Shown: positions 9,993 to 19,235 of the stretch, one piece after another
How the letters are laid out: the number at the start of each line of letters is the position of its first letter
Numbering within the stretch: position 1 is the first letter of the stretch
From: Cedecea davisae DSM 4568
GTDB taxonomy: Bacteria; Pseudomonadota; Gammaproteobacteria; Enterobacterales; Enterobacteriaceae
Assembly (NCBI RefSeq): GCF_000412335.2
Contig: NZ_KE161030.1
Location: forward strand, 3,712,626-3,776,625
Length of the DNA stretch: 64,000 nucleotides
Reading direction: 5' to 3'
Notes under the pieces: generated by a model
The model's database searches: none
What the model was told of the DNA's origin: nothing
Seen by the model: the letters and a program-made list of their open reading frames with translations, nothing else
Program-made: the position numbers and the translations under genes

Positions 9993-10087
9993 CTGATGGG
10001 CTGTCCCTGTGAATGTTCGCGAAAGTTTCGCAATAATGGTAATCCATAATTGCCCATCTGAGTAAGTCTCTATTCACCCTTCCGCCG

Positions 10088-11107
10088 TTAAAACAGCACC
10101 GGGAGGCCAAGCGCGCGCTTCACTTCATCTGCCGTTTGCTGGGTAACCGCCCGCGCCTTTTCGCTCCCGGCTTTAAGGATTTCGCTAAGGTAGGCTTTAT
10201 CTTCGATAAAACGGAGCCGTTTTTCACGGATGGGAGCCAGCAAAGCTTGCAGACAAATTTCTAGCTCATTTTTACACTGTCGGTCGCCCAGGCCGCCGCG
10301 CTGGTAGTGCTCCTTCATGGCCGCCACTTTATCTTTGTCTTCGTGGAAAGCATCCAGATAAGTGAATACCACGTTGCCGTCAATTTTGCCGGGATCGCTG
10401 ACCCGAAGGTGTTCCGGGTCGGTGAACATCGCGCTTACGGCCTGGTGGATCTGCTCCTCGCTGGCGGAAAGCGTTAGCGTATTACCCAACGACTTCGACA
10501 TTTTGGCATTGCCGTCAACGCCCGGCAGGCGGCTTACCTGGCCGAGCAGTGCTTTACAGCTGTGCAGAATAGGTTCGCCAGCGAGGCTATTCATCTTGTG
10601 CACAATTTCATTGGTCTGTTCAATCATCGGTAGCTGATCGTCACCAACCGGCACCAGGCCCGCTTTGAATGCGGTGATATCCGCTGCCTGGCTTATCGGG
10701 TATACCAGAAAACCGGCGGGCAAAGAGCGGGCGAATCCCTTTTGAGCAATTTCGCTTTTTACCGTCGGGTTGCGCTCCACGCGGGCCACGGTAACGATGT
10801 TCATATACAGCATGGTGAGTTCGGCAAGCGCGGGCAAAGAAGATTGCAGGCAGATAGTCGTTTTTGCAGGATCGATGCCTACAGCCAGATAATCCGCCAT
10901 CACTTCAAAAATATTCCCGGCAACTTTTTCCGGCCTGCTGCCGTTATCGGTTAGCCCCTGAAGGTCAGCCACCAGGATGTATTGCTGGTGTTCATGCTGA
11001 AGCTGAACGCGCTGGCGCAGCGAGCCGACGTAATGCCCTAAGTGCAGCTGGCCTGTTGGGCGGTCGCCGGTAAGAATGGTTTGCTGTGCTGAGTTTGAAA
11101 AGGTCAT
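10088..11107 (-). CDS. Second tryptophanyl-tRNA synthetase
   Basis: A 339-aa class Ic aminoacyl-tRNA synthetase that attaches tryptophan to tRNA-Trp. The HIGH-type motif reads TGQLHLGHYVGSL and the KMSKS motif NAKMSKSLGN. This is not the housekeeping trpS, which in enterics sits near dam-rpe-gph. It is a divergent second enzyme; in other bacteria such copies confer resistance to indolmycin or back up the main enzyme. A strong SD (CAGGAGG) precedes the ATG. Upstream lies a Trp-codon leader peptide with a complete attenuator, so expression is probably induced when charged tRNA-Trp is scarce. Confidence 0.92.
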   Translation of the reverse strand: MTFSNSAQQTILTGDRPTGQLHLGHYVGSLRQRVQLQHEHQQYILVADLQGLTDNGSRPEKVAGNIFEVMADYLAVGIDPAKTTICLQSSLPALAELTMLYMNIVTVARVERNPTVKSEIAQKGFARSLPAGFLVYPISQAADITAFKAGLVPVGDDQLPMIEQTNEIVHKMNSLAGEPILHSCKALLGQVSRLPGVDGNAKMSKSLGNTLTLSASEEQIHQAVSAMFTDPEHLRVSDPGKIDGNVVFTYLDAFHEDKDKVAAMKEHYQRGGLGDRQCKNELEICLQALLAPIREKRLRFIEDKAYLSEILKAGSEKARAVTQQTADEVKRALGLPVLF

Positions 11108-11150
11108 GGATGCCTCCTGAGGCTGATAAATCTTGCCGGAGGGCGAACCT

Positions 11151-11225
11151 GTAAAACGAAATAGCCGCCTTCCGGCGGCTATTAGAAAGATGTAAACGAA
11201 ATCTTGCCGCCTCTAAAGAGACAGC
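11151..11225 (-). promoter_or_regulatory. Trp-responsive transcription attenuator of the second trpS
   Basis: Four RNA segments can be read on the minus strand. Region 1 (GCTGTCTC, 11218-11225) pairs with region 2 (GAGGCGGC, 11206-11213) around a TTTA loop. Region 2 (GGCGGC) can instead pair with region 3 (GCCGCC in 11163-11182), helped by an inner AAGAT/ATCTT stem. Regions 3 and 4 form the terminator, ATAGCCGCC/GGCGGCTAT with a GGAA loop, followed by TTTCGTTTT. Two Trp codons sit at the edge of region 1, so stalling there would expose region 2 and form the antiterminator. Confidence 0.85.
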
Positions 11226-11272
11226 CACCAACGCTTAATGCTAATCATCAGGGGGGTGTATTTTTCGTTCAT
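11213..11272 (-). CDS. Leader peptide with tandem Trp codons
   Basis: A 19-codon frame, MNEKYTPLMISIKRWWLSL, starts with ATG at 11272 and ends TAG at 11213-11215. Residues 15-16 are encoded by adjacent TGG TGG codons. AGAG precedes the ATG. The stop codon falls in the loop and descending arm of the 1:2 hairpin, as in the classical trp operon leader. Its role would be to sense charged tRNA-Trp, not to act as a protein. Confidence 0.85.
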   Translation of the reverse strand: MNEKYTPLMISIKRWWLSL

Positions 11273-11390
11273 TGCTCTACCCTATCACATCTCACCGCGA
11301 TTTCCGTAGCGGGATTTAAAAGTTTATAATTTACCCATCGTTCGCAAGATCCCCTCGCGACGTACAGATAAAAGGGAAATTTGGGAATTT

Positions 11391-12062
11391 ATGGTTGTTA
11401 TGAATGATCCTTCGCCGGGCGTACTGTCGGTCTTTGATTTTGACGGCACTTTGACCCATAGCGACAGCTTCGTCCCGTTCCTGCGGTTTGCCTTTGGCCG
11501 TAAAACCTTTGCGCGCAAGATGATGCGTATGGTGCTGCCGACGCTGAAGTGCCTGCGCCGGAAGCTCACCCGGGATGAATTAAAAGAGGTGCTAATCAGT
11601 ACCTTTTTAACCGGCGTAAATGAGCAGTGGGTCAAAGATAAAGCCGAAGCTTTCTGCGCGAAAAACTTTGAAAGAATGATGCGCCCGCGCGGGCTAATGG
11701 CGGTAGCCTCCGAGCTGCGTTCCGGCGCGGAAGTGACGCTGTGCTCTGCTTCCCCGGCTATAGTTTTGCGCCCTTTCTCAGACCGGCTTGGCGTTAAGCT
11801 TATCGGTACTCAGCTTGAAGTAGTTGACGGCGTCTTAACTGGCCGAATTAACGGCCACAACTGCCGCTGCGACCAAAAAATTCAGCGCCTTGAACAGGTC
11901 TATGGCCCGCTGAATCAGCTTCATCTGCGGGCCTGGGGTGATTCACGCGGCGACTATGAATTACTTACCGCGGCAAGAGATTACCACTGGAGGCATTTCC
12001 ACCGCTCCTGGTCCCGCCGCAGCTCGCCTATCGAGAGATTACGCCTGGACCGCCATAGCTAG
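11391..12062 (+). CDS. HAD-superfamily (subfamily IB) phosphatase
   Basis: A 223-aa cytoplasmic hydrolase with motif I VFDFDGTLTHSD, motif II in TLCSASPAI and motif III/IV GDSRGDYELL. This is the HAD-IB type shared by SerB- and PgpC-like phosphatases; the substrate cannot be told from sequence. It differs from E. coli YfhB/PgpC at the cap. After ARDYHWRHF the C-terminus is an unusual basic tail of about 23 residues rich in R, S and H. A TATAAT at 11325-11330 may be its promoter -10. It is divergent from the trpS attenuator region and convergent with terC. Confidence 0.85.
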   Translation: MVVMNDPSPGVLSVFDFDGTLTHSDSFVPFLRFAFGRKTFARKMMRMVLPTLKCLRRKLTRDELKEVLISTFLTGVNEQWVKDKAEAFCAKNFERMMRPRGLMAVASELRSGAEVTLCSASPAIVLRPFSDRLGVKLIGTQLEVVDGVLTGRINGHNCRCDQKIQRLEQVYGPLNQLHLRAWGDSRGDYELLTAARDYHWRHFHRSWSRRSSPIERLRLDRHS

Positions 12063-12073
12063 GTGATAATCCG

Positions 12074-12097
12074 GGATGCCTTCGCCCGAAGGCATCC
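12074..12097. terminator. Hairpin between convergent HAD phosphatase and terC genes
   Basis: An 11-bp perfect inverted repeat, GGATGCCTTCG/CGAAGGCATCC, with a 2-nt loop lies between the two stop codons. There is no long T-run on either side, so bidirectional termination is likely but unproven. Confidence 0.6.
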
Positions 12098-12106
12098 TTA
12101 GCGGGA

Positions 12107-13147
12107 TTAATGTTTACTGCCGCTGGACTCCACTTTTGCGGGGAACATCACGCTCAGCACAATTCCAACCGCCAGCACGCCCAGCACTACATACAGGCTT
12201 GCGGCGGCAGAAATGCTGTAACCGTGGTGCCAGATATGGTCGCTGGCGTTAAGGCCTAGTTTGGCCGCAATAAAGAACAGCAGCACTATTACCGCCTTTT
12301 CCAGATGCACCAGATACTGTTTTAGCGCTTCGAGTACGAAGTAGAGAGTACGAAGGCCGAGGATGGCAAACATCATCGCACTATAGACAATCAGCGGCTC
12401 GCGGCTGACGGCAATAATCGCCGGCACGGAGTCAAAGGCAAACATAACGTCCGACAGCTCAACTACCGCCACGCACAGCATCAGCGGCGTTGCGTACAGA
12501 GCCGCTTTCTTCACCCGCCCAACGGTTATCGCGTGGTTTTCCGGCTTCTCAAGCTCCCGATCCACTTCCTTCTGGTTCAGCAGAAATGCGCGCCCGGCAA
12601 GCTTTGGCCAGATAGGGAAAAAGCGTTTTACCATGCGGTAGGCCAGATGCTGAGAATAGTCTTCAACTTCTTCATCGTCGCCATCCCCTTTCAGCATCAT
12701 GACCGCCGTCCAGGCCACCACCAGGGCAAACACAATTTCGACATAAGGACCGAGCGCCAGCAGGCCGGTGCCAATCGCGACAAAAATGCCCCTGAAGACA
12801 ATCGCACCAATCACGCCCCAGTAAAGCACGCGATGCCGGTAGCGGTCCGGAATGCCGAACCAGGCAAAAATCGCCATCATCACGAACAGGTTATCGACCG
12901 ACAACACCTTCTCAAGCGCGTAGCCGGTAATAAACAGGCTGGCCACTTCTGCCCCGTGATGAACATAAAGAAATGCGGCAAATAGCATGGCTATCGCCAC
13001 CCAGAATACCGACCACGATGCGGCGCTTTTCAGCGAAATCGGTTTATCTTTGCGATGCATGAAGAGGTCAATGAAAATGGCACCGACCGACAGCGCAAGA
13101 AATACCGCCACCGTTTCGGTCGGGAACCCAATATGTGTAGAAGCCAT
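12107..13147 (-). CDS. terC: TerC-family membrane protein
   Basis: A 346-aa integral membrane protein, the same length as plasmid TerC of tellurite-resistance clusters and very similar in its conserved parts, e.g. ALEKVLSVDNLFVMMAIF and VELSDVMFAFDSVPAI with the buried acidic residues. About 8-9 hydrophobic segments are visible. The central acidic stretch GDGDDEEVED is cytosolic or periplasmic. The terZABDE partners are absent, so tellurite resistance is doubtful. Related Alx proteins handle manganese, so metal homeostasis is a reasonable guess. Its ribosome binding site lies in a long hairpin (13151-13217). Confidence 0.88.
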   Translation of the reverse strand: MASTHIGFPTETVAVFLALSVGAIFIDLFMHRKDKPISLKSAASWSVFWVAIAMLFAAFLYVHHGAEVASLFITGYALEKVLSVDNLFVMMAIFAWFGIPDRYRHRVLYWGVIGAIVFRGIFVAIGTGLLALGPYVEIVFALVVAWTAVMMLKGDGDDEEVEDYSQHLAYRMVKRFFPIWPKLAGRAFLLNQKEVDRELEKPENHAITVGRVKKAALYATPLMLCVAVVELSDVMFAFDSVPAIIAVSREPLIVYSAMMFAILGLRTLYFVLEALKQYLVHLEKAVIVLLFFIAAKLGLNASDHIWHHGYSISAAASLYVVLGVLAVGIVLSVMFPAKVESSGSKH

Positions 13148-13150
13148 GTT

Positions 13151-13217
13151 TTATCCTTCAGGAATGACTGGAGCGGCCCCAGCACATCTGAGAACCGCTC
13201 CGCTCCATTCAGGATAA
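13151..13217 (-). promoter_or_regulatory. 5'-UTR hairpin that hides the terC ribosome binding site
   Basis: The RNA 5' arm (13200-13217) reads TTATCCT-GAATG-GAGCGG. All three blocks are repeated in exact reverse complement in the 3' arm (13151-13176). They are separated there by two 4-nt bulges, and the arms by a 23-nt loop. The 3' arm contains the SD AAGGA, 4-8 nt before the terC ATG. I see no yybP-ykoY manganese-riboswitch core. It could be an RNA thermometer, a metal- or pH-sensing leader, or a protein target. Confidence 0.75.
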
Positions 13218-13284
13218 GTCCTTCGGGAAAAAATGGTATATTTTTTCTGGCATTGGCGAATAAAGCAGCGCCTGGCTCACCTGT

Positions 13285-14001
13285 TTATTTCTGATAATTA
13301 ATCACCAGATGGCTGTTGTCGTCTTTATCGTTCAGCGCACAGCCGGTAGCCTTATCGGCCGCGTTAAACGAAATCACCGGGCCGGGACGCATATCTTTTG
13401 GGCCCTGCTCGCGGCTGTGGTGGAAGTGCCCGCCGCCGCCCCAGACCAGCGTTTTGCGGGCGCCAATCGCGCGTTCTTCTTTTTCCGCAGCGGCATTCCA
13501 CGCAATATTCAGCGCCAGCCGCTTGTTCATATATTTGATGGCTTCCATCGGCGTTTTAGGTGCCGCACCGGGGATATGGCGATCGATACCGGCTACGGCA
13601 ATCCCAGCCTTATGCGCCTCATAAAGCGCACCAGCGACTTTATCCACCCAGGCTTCTCCATGTTTCGACCAGGCATTCATAATGAAGTTTTTAATCGCCT
13701 CTTTGCCACCGGCGAGCGCCTCGCGGAACAGCGCATTTTCGCTGTATTTCACAAACTCAACGGCAAGTAAATCCACCCCGGCCTTTTTCAACTCGGGGAT
13801 AGCCTGCCCGACAAAATCGGGAATGAAGTGCTGGCCGTGTACGTCACCAAGATAGGCAAGTTTATTATCACGAAACAGGTTTGCCAGCGCCTGAACGGGG
13901 TCGCTCTTCGGCGGCTTGATGACGATATCGGGATGGATTCTTGCGCTCCCGCTTACCGCTACGGGCTGAACGCGGTTTGCCTGACCCACTGCAGAAAACA
14001 T
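13285..14001 (-). CDS. Unrecognised protein with TIKI/EreA/ChaN-like motifs
   Basis: 238 aa. I chose the ATG at 14001 (MFSAVGQANRVQP) because GGAG lies 6 nt upstream; an earlier ATG and a GTG are possible. There is no signal peptide and no membrane segment. Visible motifs in order: AYLGDVHGQHF, DLLAVEFVKY, AVAGIDRHIPG and LVWGGGGHFHH. The spaced GD-H, E, D-H and GH residues recall the EreA/ChaN/TIKI hydrolase fold, which is only an inference. The polar, proline-containing first 35 residues resemble secretion leaders of effectors. It lies alone between terC and mutS and is absent there in E. coli. Confidence 0.7.
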   Translation of the reverse strand: MFSAVGQANRVQPVAVSGSARIHPDIVIKPPKSDPVQALANLFRDNKLAYLGDVHGQHFIPDFVGQAIPELKKAGVDLLAVEFVKYSENALFREALAGGKEAIKNFIMNAWSKHGEAWVDKVAGALYEAHKAGIAVAGIDRHIPGAAPKTPMEAIKYMNKRLALNIAWNAAAEKEERAIGARKTLVWGGGGHFHHSREQGPKDMRPGPVISFNAADKATGCALNDKDDNSHLVINYQK

Positions 14002-14272
14002 ACTCATCTCCACTATTACGATGTTTTCTGATTAGTGGAGAGCCAAAAATTCAGTTCCTGCGGGAGCGGCAAAAAATATGTTTCTAAACGCAACGCCGTT
14101 GGCTGCATGAACCGATGCTGTCGCCTGCTGTTTTCCTGCCCCGGATAGTCCGTTATCATGGGCTATCTGCGGAGCCATTACCCGCTGCGGTTACCCGGTA
14201 TTAGTGAGAGATAATGAGAACCAGAACCGTCACTAACAACTTAAAATTCAACGAAATGGATATCATCACCCG

Positions 14273-16834
14273 ATGAGCACAAGCGAAACCTTCGACGCCC
14301 ACACTCCTATGATGCAGCAGTACCTGCGTCTCAAATCCGAGCATCGTGACATTCTGCTGTTCTACCGCATGGGTGACTTTTACGAGCTGTTTTATGACGA
14401 CGCCAAACGTGCGTCGCAGCTGCTGGATATCTCCCTGACCAAGCGCGGCGCATCGGCCGGGGAACCTATCCCGATGGCGGGCGTTCCGCATCATGCCGTC
14501 GAAAACTATCTGGCAAAATTGGTGAACCTCGGCGAATCGGTAGCTATTTGCGAGCAAGTTGGCGACCCGGCGACCAGCAAAGGTCCGGTCGAACGTAAAG
14601 TGGTGCGTATTGTCACCCCCGGCACCATCAGCGATGAAGCCCTGCTTCAGGAGCGCCAGGATAACCTGCTGGCGGCCATCTGGCAGGACAGCAAAGGCTT
14701 CGGCTATGCCACGCTGGACATCAGCTCCGGCCGCTTCCGCCTGACCGAGCCGGAAGACCGCGAAACCATGGCCGCTGAATTACAGCGCACCAATCCTGCG
14801 GAACTGCTTTATGCGGAAGATTTTGCCGAGATGAGCCTGATTGAGGGCCGCCGCGGCCTGCGTCGTCGTCCGCTCTGGGAGTTCGAAATTGAAACCGCGC
14901 GCCAGCAGATGAACCTGCAATTCGGCACCCGCGACCTGACCGGTTTCGGCGTCGAAAACGCCCATCATGCGCTTTGCGCCGCCGGCTGCCTGCTGCAATA
15001 TGTTAAAGATACTCAGCGCACTTCCCTGCCGCACATTCGCTCCGTCACCATGGACAGGCAGCAGGACAGCATCATTATGGATGCCGCCACGCGCCGCAAT
15101 CTGGAGATAACCCAGAACCTGTCCGGAGGCATCGAAAACACGCTGGCGTCGGTGCTGGACTGTACCGTAACGCCGATGGGCAGCCGGATGCTAAAACGCT
15201 GGCTGCATATGCCGGTGCGCAACGTTGACGTACTGACCAAGCGCCAGCAAACCATTGCCGCCCTCCAGGAACGTACCGCCGAGGTTCAGCCGACGCTGCG
15301 CCAGGTGGGCGATCTGGAACGTATTCTGGCTCGTCTTGCCCTGCGCACCGCGCGCCCGCGTGACCTGGCTCGTATGCGCTACGCTTTCCAGCAGCTTCCG
15401 TCTCTGAGAGAAATGCTCGCCGACGTCGACACCGATTATGTGCAGACGCTGCGCGAGCAAATGGGTGAGTTCACCGAACTACGCGAGCTGCTTGAGCGAG
15501 CCGTTATCGAGGCTCCGCCTGTTCTGGTGCGTGACGGCGGCGTTATCGCCCCCGGCTACAATGAAGAGCTGGACGAGTGGCGAGCTTTAGCCGACGGCGC
15601 GACGGACTACCTCGACCGCCTGGAGATCCGCGAACGCGAGCGTCTGGGTCTCGATACTTTGAAAGTCGGGTTTAACGCCGTCCACGGCTACTACATTCAG
15701 GTCAGCCGCGGCCAAAGCCACCTGGTGCCGATCAACTACGTTCGCCGCCAGACGCTAAAAAACGCCGAGCGCTATATCATCCCCGAGCTGAAAGAGTATG
15801 AAGACAAAGTTCTGACCTCTAAAGGCAAGGCGCTGGCGCTGGAGAAGCAGCTTTACGACCAGCTGTTCGATTTGCTGCTGCCGCACCTGGAAGCCCTGCA
15901 AAAAAGCGCAACCGCGCTGGCGGAGCTGGACGTGCTGGTGAACCTTTCCGAGCGCGCTTACACCCTGAACTACACCTGCCCGACGCTGACCGACAAGCCG
16001 GGTATCAAACTGGTTGGCGGCCGCCATCCGGTGGTGGAACAGGTGCTTAGCGAACCCTTTATCGCCAACCCGCTGAGCCTTTCGCCGCAGCGCAGAATGC
16101 TGATTATCACCGGCCCGAATATGGGCGGTAAAAGTACCTATATGCGCCAGACAGCTCTGATAGCCCTGCTGGCATACATCGGTAGCTTTGTCCCGGCACA
16201 GCAGGCGGAAATCGGCCCGATTGACCGCATCTTCACCCGTGTGGGCGCGGCGGATGACCTGGCTTCCGGCCGCTCCACCTTTATGGTCGAAATGACCGAA
16301 ACTGCCAATATTCTGCATAACGCCACCGAGCACAGCCTGGTGCTGATGGACGAGATTGGCCGCGGGACATCGACCTATGACGGCCTGTCGCTGGCCTGGG
16401 CCTGCGCCGAAAGCCTGGCGAACCGCATCAAAGCGCTGACGTTGTTTGCCACGCACTACTTCGAGCTGACCACTCTGCCGGAGAAAATGGAAGGCGTGGC
16501 GAACGTGCATCTTGATGCCGTTGAGCATGGCGATACTATTGCCTTTATGCACAGCGTTCAGGACGGTGCTGCAAGCAAAAGCTACGGCCTTGCCGTTGCC
16601 GCGCTGGCCGGTGTACCGAAGGATGTTATTAAGCGTGCGCGCCAGAAGCTGCGTGAACTGGAAAGTATTTCAGGTAATGCCGCAGCAAGCCAGGTAGACG
16701 GCACCCAAATGTCGCTGCTGACGGTACCGGAGGAGACATCGCCTGCGGTGGAGGCTCTTGAAAATCTGGACCCGGACTCGCTTTCTCCGCGCCAGGCGCT
16801 GGAGTGGATTTATCGGCTGAAAAATCTGGTGTAG
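14273..16834 (+). CDS. mutS: DNA mismatch repair protein MutS
   Basis: 853 aa, the E. coli length. It recognises base mismatches and small loops and recruits MutL and MutH. The mismatch-binding motif [10 protein letters not shown] (Phe and Glu inserted at the mismatch) is near residue 36. Core and lever domains follow, then the ATPase: Walker [14 protein letters not shown], Walker [17 protein letters not shown], and THYFELT. The C-terminal dimerisation helix ends [12 protein letters not shown]. It is convergent with rpoS only 93 bp away; in E. coli K-12 several kb of other genes lie between. Confidence 0.98.
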   Translation: MSTSETFDAHTPMMQQYLRLKSEHRDILLFYRMGDFYELFYDDAKRASQLLDISLTKRGASAGEPIPMAGVPHHAVENYLAKLVNLGESVAICEQVGDPATSKGPVERKVVRIVTPGTISDEALLQERQDNLLAAIWQDSKGFGYATLDISSGRFRLTEPEDRETMAAELQRTNPAELLYAEDFAEMSLIEGRRGLRRRPLWEFEIETARQQMNLQFGTRDLTGFGVENAHHALCAAGCLLQYVKDTQRTSLPHIRSVTMDRQQDSIIMDAATRRNLEITQNLSGGIENTLASVLDCTVTPMGSRMLKRWLHMPVRNVDVLTKRQQTIAALQERTAEVQPTLRQVGDLERILARLALRTARPRDLARMRYAFQQLPSLREMLADVDTDYVQTLREQMGEFTELRELLERAVIEAPPVLVRDGGVIAPGYNEELDEWRALADGATDYLDRLEIRERERLGLDTLKVGFNAVHGYYIQVSRGQSHLVPINYVRRQTLKNAERYIIPELKEYEDKVLTSKGKALALEKQLYDQLFDLLLPHLEALQKSATALAELDVLVNLSERAYTLNYTCPTLTDKPGIKLVGGRHPVVEQVLSEPFIANPLSLSPQRRMLIITGPNMGGKSTYMRQTALIALLAYIGSFVPAQQAEIGPIDRIFTRVGAADDLASGRSTFMVEMTETANILHNATEHSLVLMDEIGRGTSTYDGLSLAWACAESLANRIKALTLFATHYFELTTLPEKMEGVANVHLDAVEHGDTIAFMHSVQDGAASKSYGLAVAALAGVPKDVIKRARQKLRELESISGNAAASQVDGTQMSLLTVPEETSPAVEALENLDPDSLSPRQALEWIYRLKNLV

Positions 16835-16881
16835 ATATTTTTCCCCTCAGTCCAAAAACGAGAGGGGAAAAGTGCAGACAT

Positions 16882-16913
16882 AAAAAAAGCGGTGATTTTC
16901 ATCACCGCTTTTT
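16882..16913. terminator. Bidirectional terminator between mutS and rpoS
   Basis: An 8-bp perfect stem, GCGGTGAT/ATCACCGC, with a 4-nt loop is flanked by seven A on the left and five T on the right. It can stop transcripts from both genes. Confidence 0.92.
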
Positions 16914-16927
16914 ATTTGAACTGTCGA

Positions 16928-17920
16928 TTATTCGCGGAACAGCGCTTCGAGGTTCAGCCCCTGAGTCTGCAGGATCTCACGCAGACGGCGCAGGCCTTCA
17001 ACCTGAATCTGACGAACACGTTCACGAGTCAGGCCAATTTCACGACCCACATCTTCCAGTGTTGCAGCTTCATAACCCAGCAGACCGAAACGACGAGCCA
17101 GCACTTCACGCTGCTTAGCGTTCAGTTCAAACAGCCACTTCACGATGCTCTGTTTCATATCATCGTCTTGCGTGGTGTCTTCCGGACCGTTGTCTTTCTC
17201 ATCCGCCAGAATTATCCAGCAGCGCTTTCCAGAGTCACCGCCCAGAGGGGTGTCTACCGAGGTAATACGCTCGTTGAGGCGCAGCATACGGCTAACGTCA
17301 TCAACCGGTTTATCCAGCTGCTCGGCAATCTCTTCTGCACTTGGCTCATGATCGAGCTTGTGTGAGAGTTCGCGAGCGGTACGCAGATAAACGTTCAGTT
17401 CTTTCACAATGTGAATCGGCAGGCGGATCGTACGGGTTTGGTTCATGATTGCCCGTTCGATGGTCTGACGAATCCACCATGTCGCATAAGTTGAGAAACG
17501 GAATCCACGTTCCGGATCGAACTTCTCAACCGCACGGATAAGCCCCAGATTGCCCTCTTCAATCAGGTCCAGCAAGGCCAGACCACGATTGCTGTAACGA
17601 CGAGCAATTTTCACCACCAGACGCAGGTTGCTTTCAATCATGCGGCGGCGGGAGGCAACATCACCGCGCAGTGCGCGGCGTGCAAAATAAACTTCTTCTT
17701 CGGCTGTTAATAATGGAGAGTAACCGATCTCTCCAAGATAAAGCTGAGTCGCATCAAGTACACGCTGGGTAGCGCCCTGTGACAACAGCTCCTCTTCGGC
17801 AATGTCGTTATCACTGGGTTCCTCTTCTACAAGGGCTTTTTCGTCAAAAGCCTCAACTCCGTTCTCATCATATTCCGCGTCTTCGTTTAACTCGTTAACT
17901 TTCAGCGTATTCTGACTCAT
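16928..17920 (-). CDS. rpoS: Stationary-phase sigma factor RpoS, with a compensated frameshift in region 3.2
   Basis: 330 aa, the E. coli length. Begins [21 protein letters not shown] after the conserved SD GGAGCC. Regions 1.2 to 4.2 are otherwise E. coli-like, e.g. [25 protein letters not shown] and the -35-binding [13 protein letters not shown]. Residues 231-236 (codons at 17213-17230) read GKRCWI where enteric RpoS has EKALLD. The +2 frame of the same bases still reads K-A-L-L-D, so a one-base loss followed about 15 nt later by a one-base gain restored the frame. The protein is full length, but the sigma finger is altered and may be weakened. Its main promoter normally lies inside nlpD. 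Confidence 0.95.
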   Translation of the reverse strand: MSQNTLKVNELNEDAEYDENGVEAFDEKALVEEEPSDNDIAEEELLSQGATQRVLDATQLYLGEIGYSPLLTAEEEVYFARRALRGDVASRRRMIESNLRLVVKIARRYSNRGLALLDLIEEGNLGLIRAVEKFDPERGFRFSTYATWWIRQTIERAIMNQTRTIRLPIHIVKELNVYLRTARELSHKLDHEPSAEEIAEQLDKPVDDVSRMLRLNERITSVDTPLGGDSGKRCWIILADEKDNGPEDTTQDDDMKQSIVKWLFELNAKQREVLARRFGLLGYEAATLEDVGREIGLTRERVRQIQVEGLRRLREILQTQGLNLEALFRE

Positions 17921-17977
17921 AAGGTGGCTCCTACCCGTGATCCCTGGGCAATACACTCCGTAGAGTATGTTGCCGGT

Positions 17978-19105
17978 TTATCGCTGCGGTAAATAACGCA
18001 GCGGGTTTACGGATTTCCCCTTGTAACGAATTTCAAAATGCAAACGTGTAGAACTGGTTCCGGTGCTACCCATGGTAGCTATTTTTTGCCCCGCCTTAAC
18101 TTCTTCTTGTTCCCGGACCAGCATTGTATCGTTATGGGCGTAGGCACTCAGGTAATCATCGTTATGTTTTATGATGATTAGATTACCGTAACCGCGCAGC
18201 GCGTTACCGGCATACACCACGCGCCCTGAAGCGGTCGCAATGATAGCCTGTCCTTTACTGCCCGCTATATCGATGCCCTTGTTGCCTCCTTCGGTGGCAG
18301 CAAAGTTTTCGATAATTTTGCCCTCTGTCGGCCAGCGCCAGGTAGAGATAGGCGAGCTGTTAGAGGTACTGCTAGCGGTGGGTTCGGTAGAGCTAACCAC
18401 GGGTGCCGTTACCGGTGCTGTGACAACTGTCGCAGCTGGCTTATTGCCTGGTAACATTTTGGTATCACTCTGTTCACCTGAATCTTCAGAATACGTAATT
18501 GTTGGTTTAGAAGCAACCACCGTGGTTGAGTTTTGTGCAGATGGCGTCGTCACGCCCTGGGCGCGCGCATCGGCCGCGGTAACCGCATTACCGCCGGTGA
18601 TTGGCGTGCCGGAAGCATTGCCAACTTGCAGGGTTTGCCCGACCTCCAGTCCGTACGGTGCCGCTACGTTGTTGCGCTGCGCCAGATCGCGGAAGTCGTT
18701 GCCCGTAATCCACGCAATATAGAACAGCGTATCGCCGCGCTTAACGGTATAGGTGCTGCCGCCGGCATAGCTGCCTTTCGGAATGTTCCCATACTGGCGA
18801 TTGTACACAATGCGGCCATTTTCCGTGTGCACAGGCTCAGAAACGACGGCCTGGCGCTGGGGCTGATGAACGGGCTGTATTTGCGGAGCCTGCTGGATCT
18901 GAGGGGCCTGAACCGGAGCCGACATTGTTGGTGGCTTAGTCACCAGCAGGCTGCCGCTCGAAGAGCCGGATGCATTGCCGTTGCCGCCGACGGAACTGAT
19001 CGGTGCCTGGGTGTTATTATTGCCTGAACAGCCAGCCAGCCAAAGACCGGCGAACGTTAGCATCGCCGCCCGGCGTAAAGTGAAAGTTGGGCTTCCCGCG
19101 CTCAT
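17978..19105 (-). CDS. nlpD: Murein hydrolase activator NlpD
   Basis: A 375-aa outer-membrane lipoprotein (E. coli 379) that activates the amidase AmiC at the division septum. Lipobox LAGC (Cys26). A low-complexity Q/P linker ([16 protein letters not shown]) is followed by a LysM domain, [17 protein letters not shown]. The C-terminal LytM (M23) domain keeps the fold ([28 protein letters not shown]) but lacks the full zinc-ligand set, as expected for an activator. It is 57 bp upstream of rpoS and would contain the rpoS promoter and leader; I could not place that promoter exactly. Confidence 0.96.
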   Translation of the reverse strand: MSAGSPTFTLRRAAMLTFAGLWLAGCSGNNNTQAPISSVGGNGNASGSSSGSLLVTKPPTMSAPVQAPQIQQAPQIQPVHQPQRQAVVSEPVHTENGRIVYNRQYGNIPKGSYAGGSTYTVKRGDTLFYIAWITGNDFRDLAQRNNVAAPYGLEVGQTLQVGNASGTPITGGNAVTAADARAQGVTTPSAQNSTTVVASKPTITYSEDSGEQSDTKMLPGNKPAATVVTAPVTAPVVSSTEPTASSTSNSSPISTWRWPTEGKIIENFAATEGGNKGIDIAGSKGQAIIATASGRVVYAGNALRGYGNLIIIKHNDDYLSAYAHNDTMLVREQEEVKAGQKIATMGSTGTSSTRLHFEIRYKGKSVNPLRYLPQR

Positions 19106-19235
19106 TTATCCCCCAAATGATAACAACCAGATATTCATGAAAACACTATAGAAAGCAGCGCCTAACCGCGCCTGCTTTTGCCGAGTCCGGCTACGTTACG
19201 CCGAATTCCTGCCAAAAAAACCGGATATTTCCGGG

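Noticed and set aside
13148-13284. Manganese (yybP-ykoY) riboswitch before terC
   Set aside because: The conserved GGGGAGUA-type core of that class is not seen; only the long bulged hairpin is supported.
15755-16552. 265-aa minus-strand open frame in mutS
   Set aside because: Antisense to the conserved MutS ATPase domain; no independent support.
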